A stretch of DNA of 64,000 nt from Gentiana macrophylla. Its lineage: Eukaryota > Streptophyta > Magnoliopsida > Gentianales > Gentianaceae. The notes under the pieces were generated by a model, which was not told the DNA's origin, ran no database searches, and worked only from the letters and a program-made list of their open reading frames with translations. Positions within the stretch are counted from its first letter, which is position 1. The number at the start of each line of letters is the position of its first letter. Both the position numbers and the translations under genes were made by a program. The stretch covers positions 76,351,299 to 76,415,298 of the forward strand of contig CM047815.1 in the NCBI GenBank assembly GCA_026214975.1. The letters run 5' to 3'. Shown piece after piece: positions 1-11,493 of the stretch.

Positions 1-1703
1 CGAGGTTAATAATGTATATTTCATATTAAATCACTCGTTTATATTTATTATTTAATGTTAAGTGGTTATTAATATGATATTTGGTATTTAGCTGTTTTTA
101 TTATTAAAAGACCGATTTATTGTGCGATAAATGCTGATTTTGCAGATCACGACAAATCGAGAGGATAAATGTCATTCAATCAGTAAATCTCGAGATAATA
201 AGGAAGAAAATCGGAGCATTAATCAAGAGATAAATCAGAGGAATCAGATCAGGACGGAAGGATGCGTTGGGGAACAAGATAGACGGTGCGCGTTTAACAC
301 GAGCAGAGGGAGGCCCGGTCGGCCCTATCATTCGGTCGACCGAGTATGTCGGTTCGGTCACTCACGGGATTTTCGCGTGTATATCTTCTAGATCCTCCCT
401 AGGTCGGTTACAACCTCTATATAAGCAGCAGCTACGAAATTTGTAAGAACACACCTTAGACATACATACAATACCTTATACCTTTTTATCAATTACATTC
501 ATAGCTTTGGTACGTTACAATGTAGCTGTCCAACAGTTTATTATGGCTGCAAATATGTAAGCCTTTAATTTTCTGTTGTTTTTATTTTCAGTAATTAATT
601 CCCCAATTATGCTTTATCGTTTGAGTTAGTTAATCATAGCTAGATGATGTAGATCTAGGCTATGACGTTGGGAAGGTGGCGATACCTTGTCTATGAGGAT
701 CCCATAACCTACGTCATCTACTTAGTTTCTATCCATGAATCCGCATTGTTTAATTAATGTGTATCTAAGTTAGTTTATATGAATGCTTTACGAATTACTG
801 TTTAATCCGTTGTGTATGATGAAACGCTGAGAGATATATTCAGGGATGCAATCTGGGGGAAAGGACCATTCGGTCGACCGAGCCCCCTGTTCATCCGTTA
901 GATAGCCATGTCTTTATGGTTAGGTTAACTTAATAGAATTTATCATCTTGGTAGGTATGGCTACGGCTACGTTGCTCGTCTGTTTTAATTAGCGTATGAT
1001 TAGAAAATACCAATATAAGACTCCTAGGTTGGCTCATGAATGATCTTCCGAGACTTTCAGCGAGACCTAGATCTATTTTGTATTAGGGAATTGACGTCAT
1101 CTAGTTGTACGTAAATCGTAGATTAACATGAGACAGTGCAGGTAATTGTTAATGGGACAAAGACTGATGCGATCGTTTAGGAAGTACGCCTAACCATAGG
1201 AATGTTGCCTAGACGAGGTGTACGATTAATATCGGCATCCTTAGTGTCGTAAGCGTGCGAGTTATATGAGATGGAAGCCTAAAAAGCGAAGTCACGTAAT
1301 GTAGCACAGTGATCTAGCGACCTAACTGGTGCTAAGTCAAGTTTAAGAGGATGACTCCCGTAGCCAATCTAAGATAGATACAAACGGATTGATAGTTAAT
1401 AAGTTTTGTTTATCATATAAATTGTTTAGGTCCAAACGATAAAGACTATAATTGGGGAGGTTAATTACGTTATTTGTCTATGTGTCGTGTCGTGTCAATT
1501 TATCTTTTCTTGTCCTTTGTTGGTCGTAGACCGCCTTTGTGTCCTTGGCATGGATGATTAATTGTTTGTATATAAAATGATCCACAATTGGTTCCCTGTG
1601 GGATCGACCTTGATTCACTATAGCTATACTACGATGGGCCTAGTCCTCTTGCTAGTATTGGTTTATGGTGGTCAAGTATTTTATTACTTGATTTACGTCA
1701 TCA
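1..1703 (+). mobile_element. 3' end of a Ty3/gypsy (Athila/Tat-like) LTR, cut by the window edge
   Basis: No ORF of note. The segment ends in ACGTCATCA at 1703, exactly where family A LTR sequence resumes; the next five bases (GAATG) match the uninterrupted family A copies, as expected for a 5-bp target-site duplication. The CTGTGGGATCGACCT motif near 1588-1602 recurs close to the 3' ends of the two other gypsy LTR families here (6027-10595 and 33260-47619), which supports a gypsy origin. A TATA box lies at 418-425. Two copies of the 12-bp palindrome TCGGTCGACCGA lie at 332-343 and 870-881. The body of the element should lie left of the window. The gypsy family is inferred from LTR motifs only. 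Confidence 0.7.
418..425 (+). promoter_or_regulatory. TATA box of the left gypsy LTR
   Basis: TATATAAG in a CCTC-TATATAAG-CAGC context, about 75 bp downstream of the first CG palindrome. This is the usual place for the U3 promoter that drives retrotransposon genomic RNA. Confidence 0.5.
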
Positions 1704-2577
1704 GAATGCGTACGTTAGACTGACCCACTTACACGGTTAAGTGTCACACTATGTGACGGTTGTGTAATTATCCTTAAGACCGGAGTCTTCATGGAATCAC
1801 GGTGTGGATTGTCAAGCTTTGACACTATTGAGGTTTCCCCTAGACACGGGGCGATCATGCGGTAGTGATTGGGTATGATATTGAAGCATGCGGAGTATAC
1901 ATGATTGGTCGTCTGGGAATCGCGTATCCTATTGGGATCGAATATCCGAAATGGCCTTCTTATAAGGAATGTTTAGCTCTCGTGAATCTTTGCAAAGTGG
2001 AGGTAAACGAGTTACTTCGAGAGAGCATGATATCCATATTATAAGATACGGTCGTTAATGTTTGACACTCGACGTACGACCGTATGGATATTATTACAGC
2101 AATAGGATTGTAAGTTACACGGTAACTGTTTCACATGAAAGGTAGTAGTCATTGCATTTGACTCTTCCGATGATTGGGGGTCACGGTGTGTTGCTAGACG
2201 CTATCCCATGATCGTTAGGCATGAAGGGCATTTTCGTAATTTGCACTTTGTGCCTACGGCCAACATATTCGGAATCCTATCGGGTCACACACATAAGAAC
2301 ATCTAGCCGAATTAAAATGTGGTTATAGTTGATGACCAAATAAGGAAAGTTTATCTCGAGACTATAAAGGTTATAGTGGTAAATTAATATGGTGGTATTT
2401 ATTTATTATGAATAAATTAAGTACAAGATATTAATAGTATTATATTGATTAACGAATATTCCGGTTGCCAATTTATTGGCTAAGGTGGCACAATTTGTGT
2501 GTGTATAAGATACACTTGGATTGTGCAATTTAATTAATAGTATTACCTTGTATTAATATTAGATATTAATATATATG

Positions 2578-2582
<5 letters not shown>

Positions 2583-2662
<80 letters not shown>
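2583..2662. repeat. (AT)n microsatellite inside LTR family A
   Basis: Uninterrupted AT dinucleotide run of about 80 bp. Copy 2 of the same LTR has an (AT)n run at the equivalent place (47752-47811), so the run belongs to the LTR family. Confidence 0.95.
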
Positions 2663-2669
<7 letters not shown>

Positions 2670-2990
2670 GGCGTGGATCATATATGTGATATGCATCCAC
2701 TCACGTGTCTAGGAAATTGATATATTTAGTAGTACATATTTTATATATATATATTTATATATGTGATATATACACATGTGTAAATTGATTTATGGTAATA
2801 AGATAAATATAGTCAATATAAGATATTGACAATATCTTAGAAATATTCAATATAAGATATTGACAATATCCTAGATTTATTTAATATAAGATATTAAATT
2901 AAATGAGATAAATCAATCAATTATATTTTCCTTATTTTATTTGGAAAAGGTTTTATTCTCCTCCACACCTAGTAGGGGCGCCACTTCTAC

Positions 2991-2999
2991 TATAAATAA
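2991..2999 (+). promoter_or_regulatory. TATA box of LTR family A copy 1
   Basis: TATAAATAA, conserved on the minus strand of copy 2 at about 33046-33055. The downstream region is a plausible R/U5 with AATAAA near 3060. Confidence 0.55.
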
Positions 3000-3355
3000 G
3001 AGGTGGGTGTCAAGCTCTTTTGTACATCACAATTCCAAGAACTAATAGTTCTTGTATAAAATAAAGAGCATCCTATAGAGAGTTTGAGAGAGGGGGAAAA
3101 GGCCGGTCTAGCAACCGGAGTTTTCCAATAGCAATCCATGATGGGATTCCGGCGGCCTGTTCGTGTGGACTGCCGAATACTTGGGCGACTCTATGCAGAA
3201 CTACTCTCCTTAGACGGTCAAAGCGTCGATCTTTTCGATCAACCAAGGTAACCACCGTCTACTATCTATTTGTTTATTGCTTAAACGAAGTCGATCCTGG
3301 TTAAAAGGAAATAAAATTTTAAATTCCGCTGCGTTCCCGCGTAGATTTCCTAACA

Positions 3356-4044
3356 ATTCTAACATGTGACAATATTAGAACGAGTAGGCAATCACATACC
3401 GGCATCCTCTATCTTTTGAAATTAGTAAAATATCTCATTCACTCAAGTATGTCGACACTTGAACATGTATGGGGATGTGATTGTTAATGAGTATGTTGAT
3501 TAGCCAATTTATTTAATGAGTGTCATTGTATGGAAATTGTATAATTAGGGGACGATTATACGATGGAGACTAGATGTGATATGAAACAAACTTAGAATTT
3601 ATATATGTTCAATCATCTAGGATTCACATTTCTTAATGATAAGAATGAATATCCGGAATCGGCCACCTTATATGGAGTGTTTTAACCTGGAAAATAATTG
3701 CTAAGCATAAGTCATTAGTTTGGTTCGAGATAATACTATATTCGTATTATATACATACACATTCACATAAGACACTAATGGCCATATGAAGATTAATTAT
3801 GTAAAAATACTTAATTATATAATAATCGTTTCATTGAAATACATTAGAGCTTTCATTTTTAATCTATTTCAATCAATACAATTTTATTGTGTGTGAAGCG
3901 GCGGACCCAATAAGGAGGTGTGGTGGTCTCAAGACCACCCTAATAAAAAAATAAAAAAAAATCATTTATATAATTGTATTAATATTTGTATTTAATTCTT
4001 CTTTTTGCTAATGTAATGTTATGGTGGCATGCTGGAATAAGCAT
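3356..4044. other. Non-coding stretch with degraded repeat
   Basis: No gene seen. ATTCT just after 3355 could be one half of a target duplication of LTR copy 1, but its partner is outside the window. Phrases near 3640-3700 resemble an LTR family A segment (1935-1990) at low identity, suggesting a distant relative. From about 3897 a GGCGGACCC start with an internal GTGGTCTCAAGACCAC palindrome and A-rich run resembles short non-autonomous hAT-like elements; no matching end was found. Confidence 0.35.
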
Positions 4045-4058
4045 TATACAATTTTCTT

Positions 4059-4286
4059 ATGTAAAAACGGTTAAACCCTAACCGAAAGGGCCCTACTTCT
4101 CTGTCCTACGGAATGAGTGGAGATTTTAATCTGGTAACCTAGTGGCTCAAAGTCATGGACTGTCATTATATCAAGATACTGAAAGATATCATCCATTTAC
4201 GGGATTCGAACATCCACACTCCAGCTCCCGGTCCAGCTGCCTTTACAGCATCCAAACCTTTTACTACTAGGCTATGTCCTGGGGAC
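4059..4286 (-). mobile_element. tRNA-derived SINE
   Basis: A 228-bp minus-strand unit flanked by the perfect 14-bp direct repeat TATACAATTTTCTT (4045-4058 and 4287-4300). Read on the minus strand from 4286, it has a box A (TAGCCTAGTAGTAAAAGG, 4274 to 4257) and a box B (GTTCGAATCCC, 4211 to 4201) at tRNA-like spacing, so it carries an internal RNA polymerase III promoter. The 3' part is not tRNA-like and I do not recognise the LINE partner it would borrow. A long target duplication plus pol III boxes is diagnostic of a SINE. Confidence 0.85.
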
Positions 4287-4451
4287 TATACAATTTTCTT
4301 TAGTAAACTCATTGTTGCAGGTTTGAAAAATTGTTTGGAGCAATATTTCTTTTCTCTATCTAGTATACCATTGAACATTTTTATAGCATTATTTCATTTT
4401 CCTAATCTTATACCATTTAAAACTTTTTTTTTTAGGAAATAAAGAAGTTTA

Positions 4452-5234
4452 TTAAGCAATATCCGTCAAACAAGCGGTCAAAACATCACTTGGGGGCGTG
4501 GAGCCCCAAAGTGTCCGAGTGGAAACATATAAATCACGTCTAGCTAGAAGATGCGCTGGGACACTCCCCATTCGCCTAATAAACGAAAAAGAAACAGATA
4601 CAAAACAAGGCAAAATAGGCAAGCAATCCTGGACTAGGTAGCCCCAGGCTGGGAGATCCTCTCCTGGTTGCCGAAGGCGCGAAATACACATCAAACAATC
4701 GCTTTCCACCTCTAGCTTCTGAATCCCTAAGTGCTCTGCCTCTTTCAAGGCTAGGGAAATAGACTTAAGCTCCATGTATTCCACTGGGTCGCCTGGGTCA
4801 AAGTGATACTCAAAGAAGTGGATTACTAATCCATTTGAGTCTCGGAAAATCACCTCAATACCCGCCCCTGTCTCTGTAGGTGATTTATCCACATTACTTT
4901 TAACTACTCCTATCGGGTCCGATAGCTTTCCATGGCCTCCACATACTCAGCCGAAGCCACCAATGATCGAGTGCATACCGCGGAGACATAAACTGCATGA
5001 TTATCGAACACTGTTGAGAAACGCGCCTTCCAGATTCCTACATAGGCCACACAAACATGGCCGTGTCCTGAGCACCATGTTCCCTAAGCAACCTCATGAA
5101 AAACTCGCCAAAGGTGGCGAAGCGAAGGTGTTGTAAAGTCTCACCAAATGGCGACACTCTCCAAACTCTAGCTTCCATCTCACACTCAAAAAACAAATGC
5201 CGCATTGTTTCCAGAGTCTCCCCACATGCCAGAC
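4452..5234 (-). pseudogene. LINE ORF2 C-terminus: zinc knuckle end and RNase H-like domain
   Basis: Downstream part of the L1 ORF2. The first stretch (5234 to about 5038) holds the second half of the zf-RVT knuckle (CGETLETMRHLFFEC). Joining it to 13231 upstream restores V-C-L-A-C-G-E, so the insertion split the knuckle between its cysteines. The second stretch (4892-4452) is an RNase H-like (RVT_3) domain with the acidic residues of E-x-M-E-L and V-E-S-D and a late A-H-L-L-A-R-R-D. In L1 elements this domain is thought to degrade RNA in the hybrid. The two stretches are in different frames with stops between them, so it is a pseudogene. Confidence 0.85.
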
Positions 5235-5453
5235 TGTTAGACATATTTTAGTTTTAATGATGAGTGTCAGACTAGCTGTTATAGAGCAAAGGCAAAAAGA
5301 GGTCTAGATTAAATGTATAGGTTTACTAGAGTTTGATCTTTGTATAGGTTTGATCAAACAAGCACTGTAATGAGGTCAACAGACTTGATTAGCATACCTG
5401 TCTAGGTCAATAGAGTATCTAGGACAGTAGAGTCTAGGAACCTGCTGATAGTT

Positions 5454-5534
5454 GAAGGCTGAGGGTTCAAACTCAGTAATGAAGGCTGAGGTTTCAAACT
5501 CAGTAATGAAGGCTAAGGGATCAAATTTAGTATT
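5454..5534 (+). repeat. 3 x 27-bp tandem repeat in the solo LTR
   Basis: Three consecutive units starting GAAGGCTGAGG / GAAGGCTGAGG / GAAGGCTAAGG. The first two differ at one base and the third is more diverged. It lies in the presumed U3. Confidence 0.85.
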
Positions 5535-6026
5535 TAAAGTCAAGGATATGGGATTAGACTTTAGGGAAGTCTGTGATGACCTAAACTGATCACATATACC
5601 TTGTTTAGATGGTCTGAGTTCCATTAAAGTTAAGTGGTGGTTGGAACATGGTTAAGGTTAAATGGTGTACTCTAACTTATTAATAAAAAGTTAGATGATA
5701 AGCAGTCAGCTGAAGTGTTTATAAAACACGGCAGATTAAAAGTCAGCTGACATCTGTGTACATCAGCAGACTTACACAACAGGTGTCTGCTGAATGTATA
5801 ATTCGAATTAATCTAAGTTTTTCTAAAAGATTAAATGGATAAGGATGATTTACAAGCCTTGGATTAATTAGTCAATCAATGGCCAAGATGAAAAGAACGT
5901 ATTTTAGAGCCATATTAAAAGAATTATTCCATTGGTTGACAGACTGGACTGTCAGAAGGACACTGTGAGTGTCAGTCAGGTACAACAGAGGGATTTTCAG
6001 GAATATTCAGATAATCCTGTAACGGT

Positions 6027-7731
6027 TGATCGCGTGTGCAATTAACTAATACACACGACGTACTAGCAAGAGTACTAGGTCAATCATAGTATAGCAAGGG
6101 TGAGTCAAGGTCGATCCCACAGAAACTATTATCTAATAATGCTAAACACAACCACAATTCATAGGTCAACCGGATAGGGGTGGTCAGAACAACATAAATA
6201 AACAGCAAGTAAAAGAGATGCAAATAAACCAATCGTCAATCATATATCGAAAAGGCATTAACCAAACTATTCATAACTAATCTCCCCTTAATCCTTATTT
6301 GATCCATATTTGTAATTAAGCTACGGGTGCAATTCCTAACCCTATCTACTCCGACAATGGTAGTAGATAATCTATACGTCAGCTACCCTCCTTAATTGGT
6401 CTGTAATAGCCTATACGCATAAAGAACTAGAATTGCCGATATCGAGCGCTAACTCATACCGCTAACCCGTCTAGACAGCTGTCGACACTGATCAGCACGT
6501 TCCTAGGGTCCATCAAGACTATGTCCAAACTAACACTTTACTATTCGTATTTCATGCTAGTTTTACCATTACAATAAGTAGATTGGCCAGATCTAACCTA
6601 CTGTTAATTAAATCTGTCGATCAACTTAGCTGACGCCGAACCACAGAATTAGGATTTACTAGGAATTCAGATCTAGCGATAAAGACCATTACAGATCTGA
6701 AAATCGCAACCCATAATTCTGCGTTTCATATTAACGAATCGAATAATAAAGATTAAGGTTCATTTAATTAATTCATAGATGATTAGACGCAAGCATAATC
6801 TAGATCTAAAACAAGAACAATCATGAATCTACGAAAGAAATAAAACATTGAAATAGATCTTACCCATAACGAAGAACAAATCTACTCTTCTATTCTCTCT
6901 CCCTCCGGCGATTCAAGAAGATCCATGAAAGACTCGTGACTTAGTGCAAGAAGAAAAGAAGAAAATAAAAGAATACTTTATTCCCAAAAGACTACATTAT
7001 AGCTAGTTGATGAAGAACTAGAAAAGAGATGAATAATGAATGGAATACATGGAATACAAAATTCGTAGCACTCTATGGCCTTATATAGGTGTATAAACCA
7101 ACTTAGGGGTAAACCCAATACTTGCAAGACAAGAAAACACGTTTCTGGAAGATTCTGGGCCTCGGTAAACCGCGGGTAACTCCAGGTTTACCGGGGGTAT
7201 TTTTGTCTCTTTCCTGCTGCCGACTTATTCTGGAATACCCTAGGCCCAGCTTCGGTATTTGGACCATAACTTGGCCTACCCAACTCTGATTTGGGTGATT
7301 CGAAGTGTGCTAGAATCCTTGTTGCAAGACCTACAACTTTTATGCAGGAGTCAAATCCCAATTCGTCTTTTAGGAATTCGTAAACTGCATTGCATGATCA
7401 CCAATCAGATTCTCGGGTCCAATCTTCGCTCGAAACACTTCAACGTTCAGATCAGTTCAGTTATTTATCGACTAAATCTCTCCTTCAGCCCAAATGATGC
7501 TTCGAACACTCGCCCATCTGTCAATAAAACCATACCACACATAGTAGCTTCTATTTCTAGCTAATAACGCATAAAATACACGGTTAATACATAATACCAA
7601 TTTAGTCACCCCGGACGTGGCTTAATGACATTTAGCTAATTAACTCATGATTTCATACATATTATCCCCATTGAGAACACAAATCCGGGGTAGATTGATG
7701 GTAAATAATGATACCAATTTGACCGTCATCA
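6027..7731 (-). repeat. 3' LTR of the Athila-like element
   Basis: 1705 bp. The outer ends match the right LTR closely, but the middle (about 6630-7560) differs, so the two LTRs are mosaics of two subfamilies. A minus-strand TATA (CCTATATAAGG) lies near 7080-7090. The motif CGGTAAACCG and its relatives lie near 7165-7200. No gene: the short ORF at 7259-7564 lies wholly in LTR sequence. Confidence 0.85.
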
Positions 7732-9139
7732 ACTACCACCCACTTAGCTTTTGATCGTCCCGAGCAAAACAAAATCAAACAAACCCATAAACAATTACAA
7801 ACTAATTAAGAGCAGACTCATTCAAGAATGATAAATAAGATGAGGGTCAACACATATCCATCAGTAATCCATTAAGCACTATCTCGTAATAGAACCGACG
7901 TGTGTGTGCAATAATTCTCAAACAACAGTGACGCAGACAGAATCACATTATATCAATAAAGATTTTAGGCAAAACATATATCATGCACAAATCCATAAGT
8001 TCATCATTAATCATCACCTACCAATGCATCAATGTGTCGTGTGATAAATTTTTTGTGATAGAGCATTCAAGAAAAGAATGAAGTTATTGAGACCCCACAA
8101 TCCTTACTTATCAATCTGCACACTCACTCATCTTGCCTTCAGACTCAGACAAAAAACATGAAACCTTACTTGGGCCGGGTGAGTCTTGCTCTTAGGTCCT
8201 CGTTTGTTTCCTTTTTATGCGAGAGTCGTGCCCTTTTTGCTACGAGTTCGCTTCCCTCACTGCCTTTATTATATATTTTTTCTTTTCTTTTTTTCTCTTT
8301 CATACTAAATTGAATAATGCGTCATCTATACTACATACTGAAAAAATGATTTATATGTGCTTAAAAAGGTCGATTCCACAACAAGATAGATGATTAATAA
8401 ACAACTACTTCAAATAGTTGAAAAACCCCTTATTCATCATTAACGAATTAAGTATGTAATTAAGCAGTTTCAACGATTTAAGGTTTTTATTTCATTCAAT
8501 TCAAAAAATCGAAATTCACAAAAGTAAGTGTAAGTGTTTTTCAAACTAAGTGTTATTCCTACCCCCACTTTAAAACACAACATTGTCTACAATGTGAAAA
8601 GTAAAGCAAAAAAAAGTAGGAAGAAGAAGGACACTTAGCTTGGGAAAATATAAGAACTCGGCTAACTGTCTGAAGCAAATCATATCACTGAACTGGAACC
8701 AAAATTGTCTTCTCCAAAAGACTAATCTGCACTAGGTTGGGTAATACAAACAATTCTTGCACAAAGACCATTAGTACCGCGAGACGCGAATAAGTAACAA
8801 AATAGTTATGTCATATGGCAGTAAATAGCACAACTAAAAAGAAAAAGTGCAATAAACAATTTAAGCCAATACATAACACTCTATTACATAAACACAACAA
8901 AACAATTACAAGACTCCAAATAAAAAATAAAAGGACTCAATACTCTAAATAATAATCAAATAATCATGCAAAGTAAAAAAAAAACTCCCGCACATCCTTT
9001 GCTCAACAGCCTTAGGAACATGGCGATGAAAAAAAAAACCTTCACAATTTTATTCGATCAACGAAAAAAAGAAAAGAAAATTTTAACAAAAAAAGGTTAA
9101 CTATAAATTAATGGCTATGCCTAACAATTAAATAAATAG
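7732..9139 (-). other. Coding-free interior of the Athila-like element
   Basis: About 1.4 kb with no ORF and no recognisable gag, protease, RT or integrase. Just inside the left LTR, the minus-strand CTAAGTGGGTGGTAGT is a plausible polypurine tract. A pyrimidine-rich run occurs near 8270-8300. This is the internal domain of a LARD-like element. Confidence 0.7.
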
Positions 9140-9157
9140 TCCCCGGCAACGGCGCCA
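9140..9157 (-). promoter_or_regulatory. tRNA-Asp-type primer-binding site
   Basis: Minus-strand TGGCGCCGTTGCCGGGGA, complementary to the 3' end of plant tRNA-Asp, six bases from the LTR edge at 9164. The same 18 bases occur at 34839-34856 in the large Athila-like element. Confidence 0.9.
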
Positions 9158-9163
9158 AAAACT

Positions 9164-10595
9164 TGATCGCGTGTGCAATTAACTAATACACACGACGTAC
9201 TAGCAAGAGACTAGGTCAATCATAGTATAGCAAGGGCGAGTCAATGTCGATCCCACAGTGACTATTCTCTAATAATGCTAAACACAACCACAATTCATAG
9301 GTCAACCGGATAGGGGTGGTCATTGACCATCATAAATAAACAGTAAGTAAAAGATAAAGATGCAAATAAACCAATCGTCAATCATATATCGAAAAGACAT
9401 TAACCAAACTATTCATAACTAATTTCCCATTAATCCTTATTTGATCCATATTTGTAATTAAGCTACGGGTGCAATTCCTAACCCTATCTATTCCAACAAT
9501 GGTAGTAGATAATTTATACGCCAGCTACCCTCCTTAATTGGTCCGTAATAGCACATAGCATAAATAAATAGATTTGTCGATATCGAGCGCTAACTCATAC
9601 CGATAACCCGCCTAAACAGCTGTCGACACTGATCAACACGTTCCTAGGGTCCATCAAGACTATCCAAACTAACACTTCACTATTCGTATTTCATGCCAGT
9701 TTACGATTACAATAAGCAGATTGGCCAGATCTAACCTACTGTTAATTAAACTTGTCGATCAACGTAGCTGTAGTGAATCCCAGTTTTAGGTTTTCTAAAT
9801 TATGCCCCGGTAAACCGGTATAGACCTCCGGGTTACCGGGGGTAGCGTTTCCTATCACTGGATTTACATTGCTCAATTACGATTAAAATAAGTAAATTAT
9901 GGGGTCTTTAAACATGCAGATTAACTAAAACACATAAATACGAACAGATCTACCATATTGAAGACAAAAAGGAACATTCAAAGCTTCATACCTTCAACAA
10001 TCGAGATCTAGCTCGATTTACTCAAGCTAGAGATGATGGAGAAATGGAGGAAACCAAAAATAACTCTTCAAAAGCTTGAATAACTTTATTTCATCAAAAT
10101 ATGTAATGTATTTGAAGAATTGATAATAATGTTAATCATCATATGAAAGCTTTCAGTATACGCGGCTTTATATAGATAGAATAGCCGACTTAAGACTCTC
10201 TAAAACCCTAACCGACCTAGATAATGCGGCAGAATCAATTTCGTGTCCGACAAGTCCTCGGGTTACCGGCCCTAGCCCTCGGTAAACCGAGCTGACTTTT
10301 CTCCTTTTTCTTCAACAGACTTCTTCTTGGACTTTAATCACTCGGCCCAATATACTTCTTTTGGTCCGGATCCATTCTCCAATGCTCTAGATCCGGTACA
10401 TCCTATAAACACGCAAAATGAGACAAAACAGTACCAAATCTTCAGGAAAATAACATAGATGCATAATTATGATCCTGGAAACACTCACATAGCATTTAAC
10501 ATATATTCCACATAATAACGAGTCTATTTATCCTCTTTTGAGCAGATTCGGGGTGAATAAGGGTATAATTATTAGTACCATTTAGAGAGTTATCA
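9164..10595 (-). repeat. 5' LTR of the Athila-like element
   Basis: 1432 bp, with a minus-strand TATA (CTATATAAAGCC) near 10168-10180. It contains paired inverted motifs (CCGGTAAACCGG at 9807-9818, GGGTTACCGGGG nearby, and a second pair near 10257-10290). It is about 270 bp shorter than its partner because the middle differs. Confidence 0.85.
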
Positions 10596-10639
10596 ACGGT
10601 TATCATTCAAATTCAAATTAAAATCACAGGATCTACACC

Positions 10640-10648
10640 TATAAATAG
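10640..10648 (+). promoter_or_regulatory. TATA box of the Sirevirus-like solo LTR
   Basis: TATAAATAG in a CACC-TATAAATAG-AGG context just right of the nested element; its duplicate lies at 12339-12347. It places U3 in 5235-6026 and sets the plus orientation. Confidence 0.6.
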
Positions 10649-11247
10649 AGGACTCCTGATTCATATTGCAACAAGAAGAATAACCAAGAATTCACACGAA
10701 GCATTTAAGTTTTTGAGCAAGAATTTGATCAAAGTGCAATCTGACCCTGCTGATACATACAGAGCTATAATCTACTGATCAAGTTTTTCTTCAAGTGTTA
10801 TCTGCAATCAAGTTACATCTAGTTCATACACTTGAAGATCTTAAGCTACTGATCTTATCATCCTGATCAGAAGCTTGCTGAAAGCTGAATCACTTTCTTG
10901 ATTCAACCCTTCTTTTACAAGAAGTTTGCTGAAGACAGAGAAGCACTTTTGGAGTGTCAAGAACTGTTGTTTTATGGTGGAGCTGGTGAAGAGGCAATCC
11001 TACCCTTCAAGGACCAGTGGAATACTTTGAAGCAGCAATCCTGCATGTTTCTAGTGTTCAGTTTATGAAGCCATAGCTATTGGTCAAGGACAAACAGTTT
11101 AGGGATTTTTGTAACAGCTACCTCAAGAATCTCTAGTGAATTTCCTCCAACATCAAAGGAGATGAGTGGACTGACAGGATTACACCACCTGGAACCACTA
11201 TAAAACTTGCCTACTTTACATTCTGCATTTACATTCTGCAATTCACT

Positions 11248-11493
11248 ATAGCTACGTTGATCGACAGGTTTAATTAACAGTAGGTTAGATCTGGCCAATC
11301 TGCTTATTGTAATCGTAAATTGGCATGAAATACGAATAGTGAAATGTTAGTTTGGACATAGTCTTGATGGACCCTAGGAACGTGCTGATCAGTGTCGACA
11401 ACTGTCTAGGCGGGTTAGCGGTATGAGTTAGCGCTCGATATCGGCAATTCTAGTTCTTTATGCGTATGTGCTATTACGGACCAATTAAGGAGG
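11248..11493 (-). repeat. Inverted fragment of the Athila-like LTR
   Basis: 246 bp that are the reverse complement of LTR sequence around 9530-9770 (equivalent to 6385-6620). Parts match the left LTR better (TAGTTCTTTATGCG) and parts the right LTR (GTGCTATTACGGACC). It sits at the junction of the duplication that follows. Confidence 0.85.

Larger units (their letters stand above)
1704..3355 (+). mobile_element. LTR family A, copy 1 (truncated solo LTR, probably Ty1/copia)
   Basis: This matches, in inverse orientation, the LTR copies at 32695-49070 and 57568-59478. Its own left end (about 400 bp, judging from copy 2) is displaced by the gypsy insertion ending at 1703. The right end is TTTCCTAACA at 3355, with no tRNA-primer site or coding region after it. 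A TATA box (2991-2999) and an AATAAA signal near 3060 are on the plus strand, which sets the orientation. The TGTTGGA...TCCTAACA termini and 2-kb length resemble copia LTRs of the Angela type; the lineage is an inference. Confidence 0.8.
6027..10595 (-). mobile_element. Non-autonomous Athila-like gypsy element
   Basis: A complete 4.57-kb element in the solo LTR with a perfect duplication ACGGT (6022-6026, 10596-10600). The LTRs are 6027-7731 and 9164-10595. A tRNA-Asp-type primer site (9140-9157) abuts the inner edge of the right LTR, so transcription runs on the minus strand. The 1.4-kb interior (7732-9139) holds no ORF. The TGATGACGG...GCGATCA termini, tRNA-Asp primer and LTR motifs resemble Athila elements. 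It would depend on proteins from another element. Confidence 0.9.

Noticed and set aside
131..391. 86-codon ORF at the left end
   Set aside because: Within an LTR, over the palindrome and just upstream of the TATA box; no family features.
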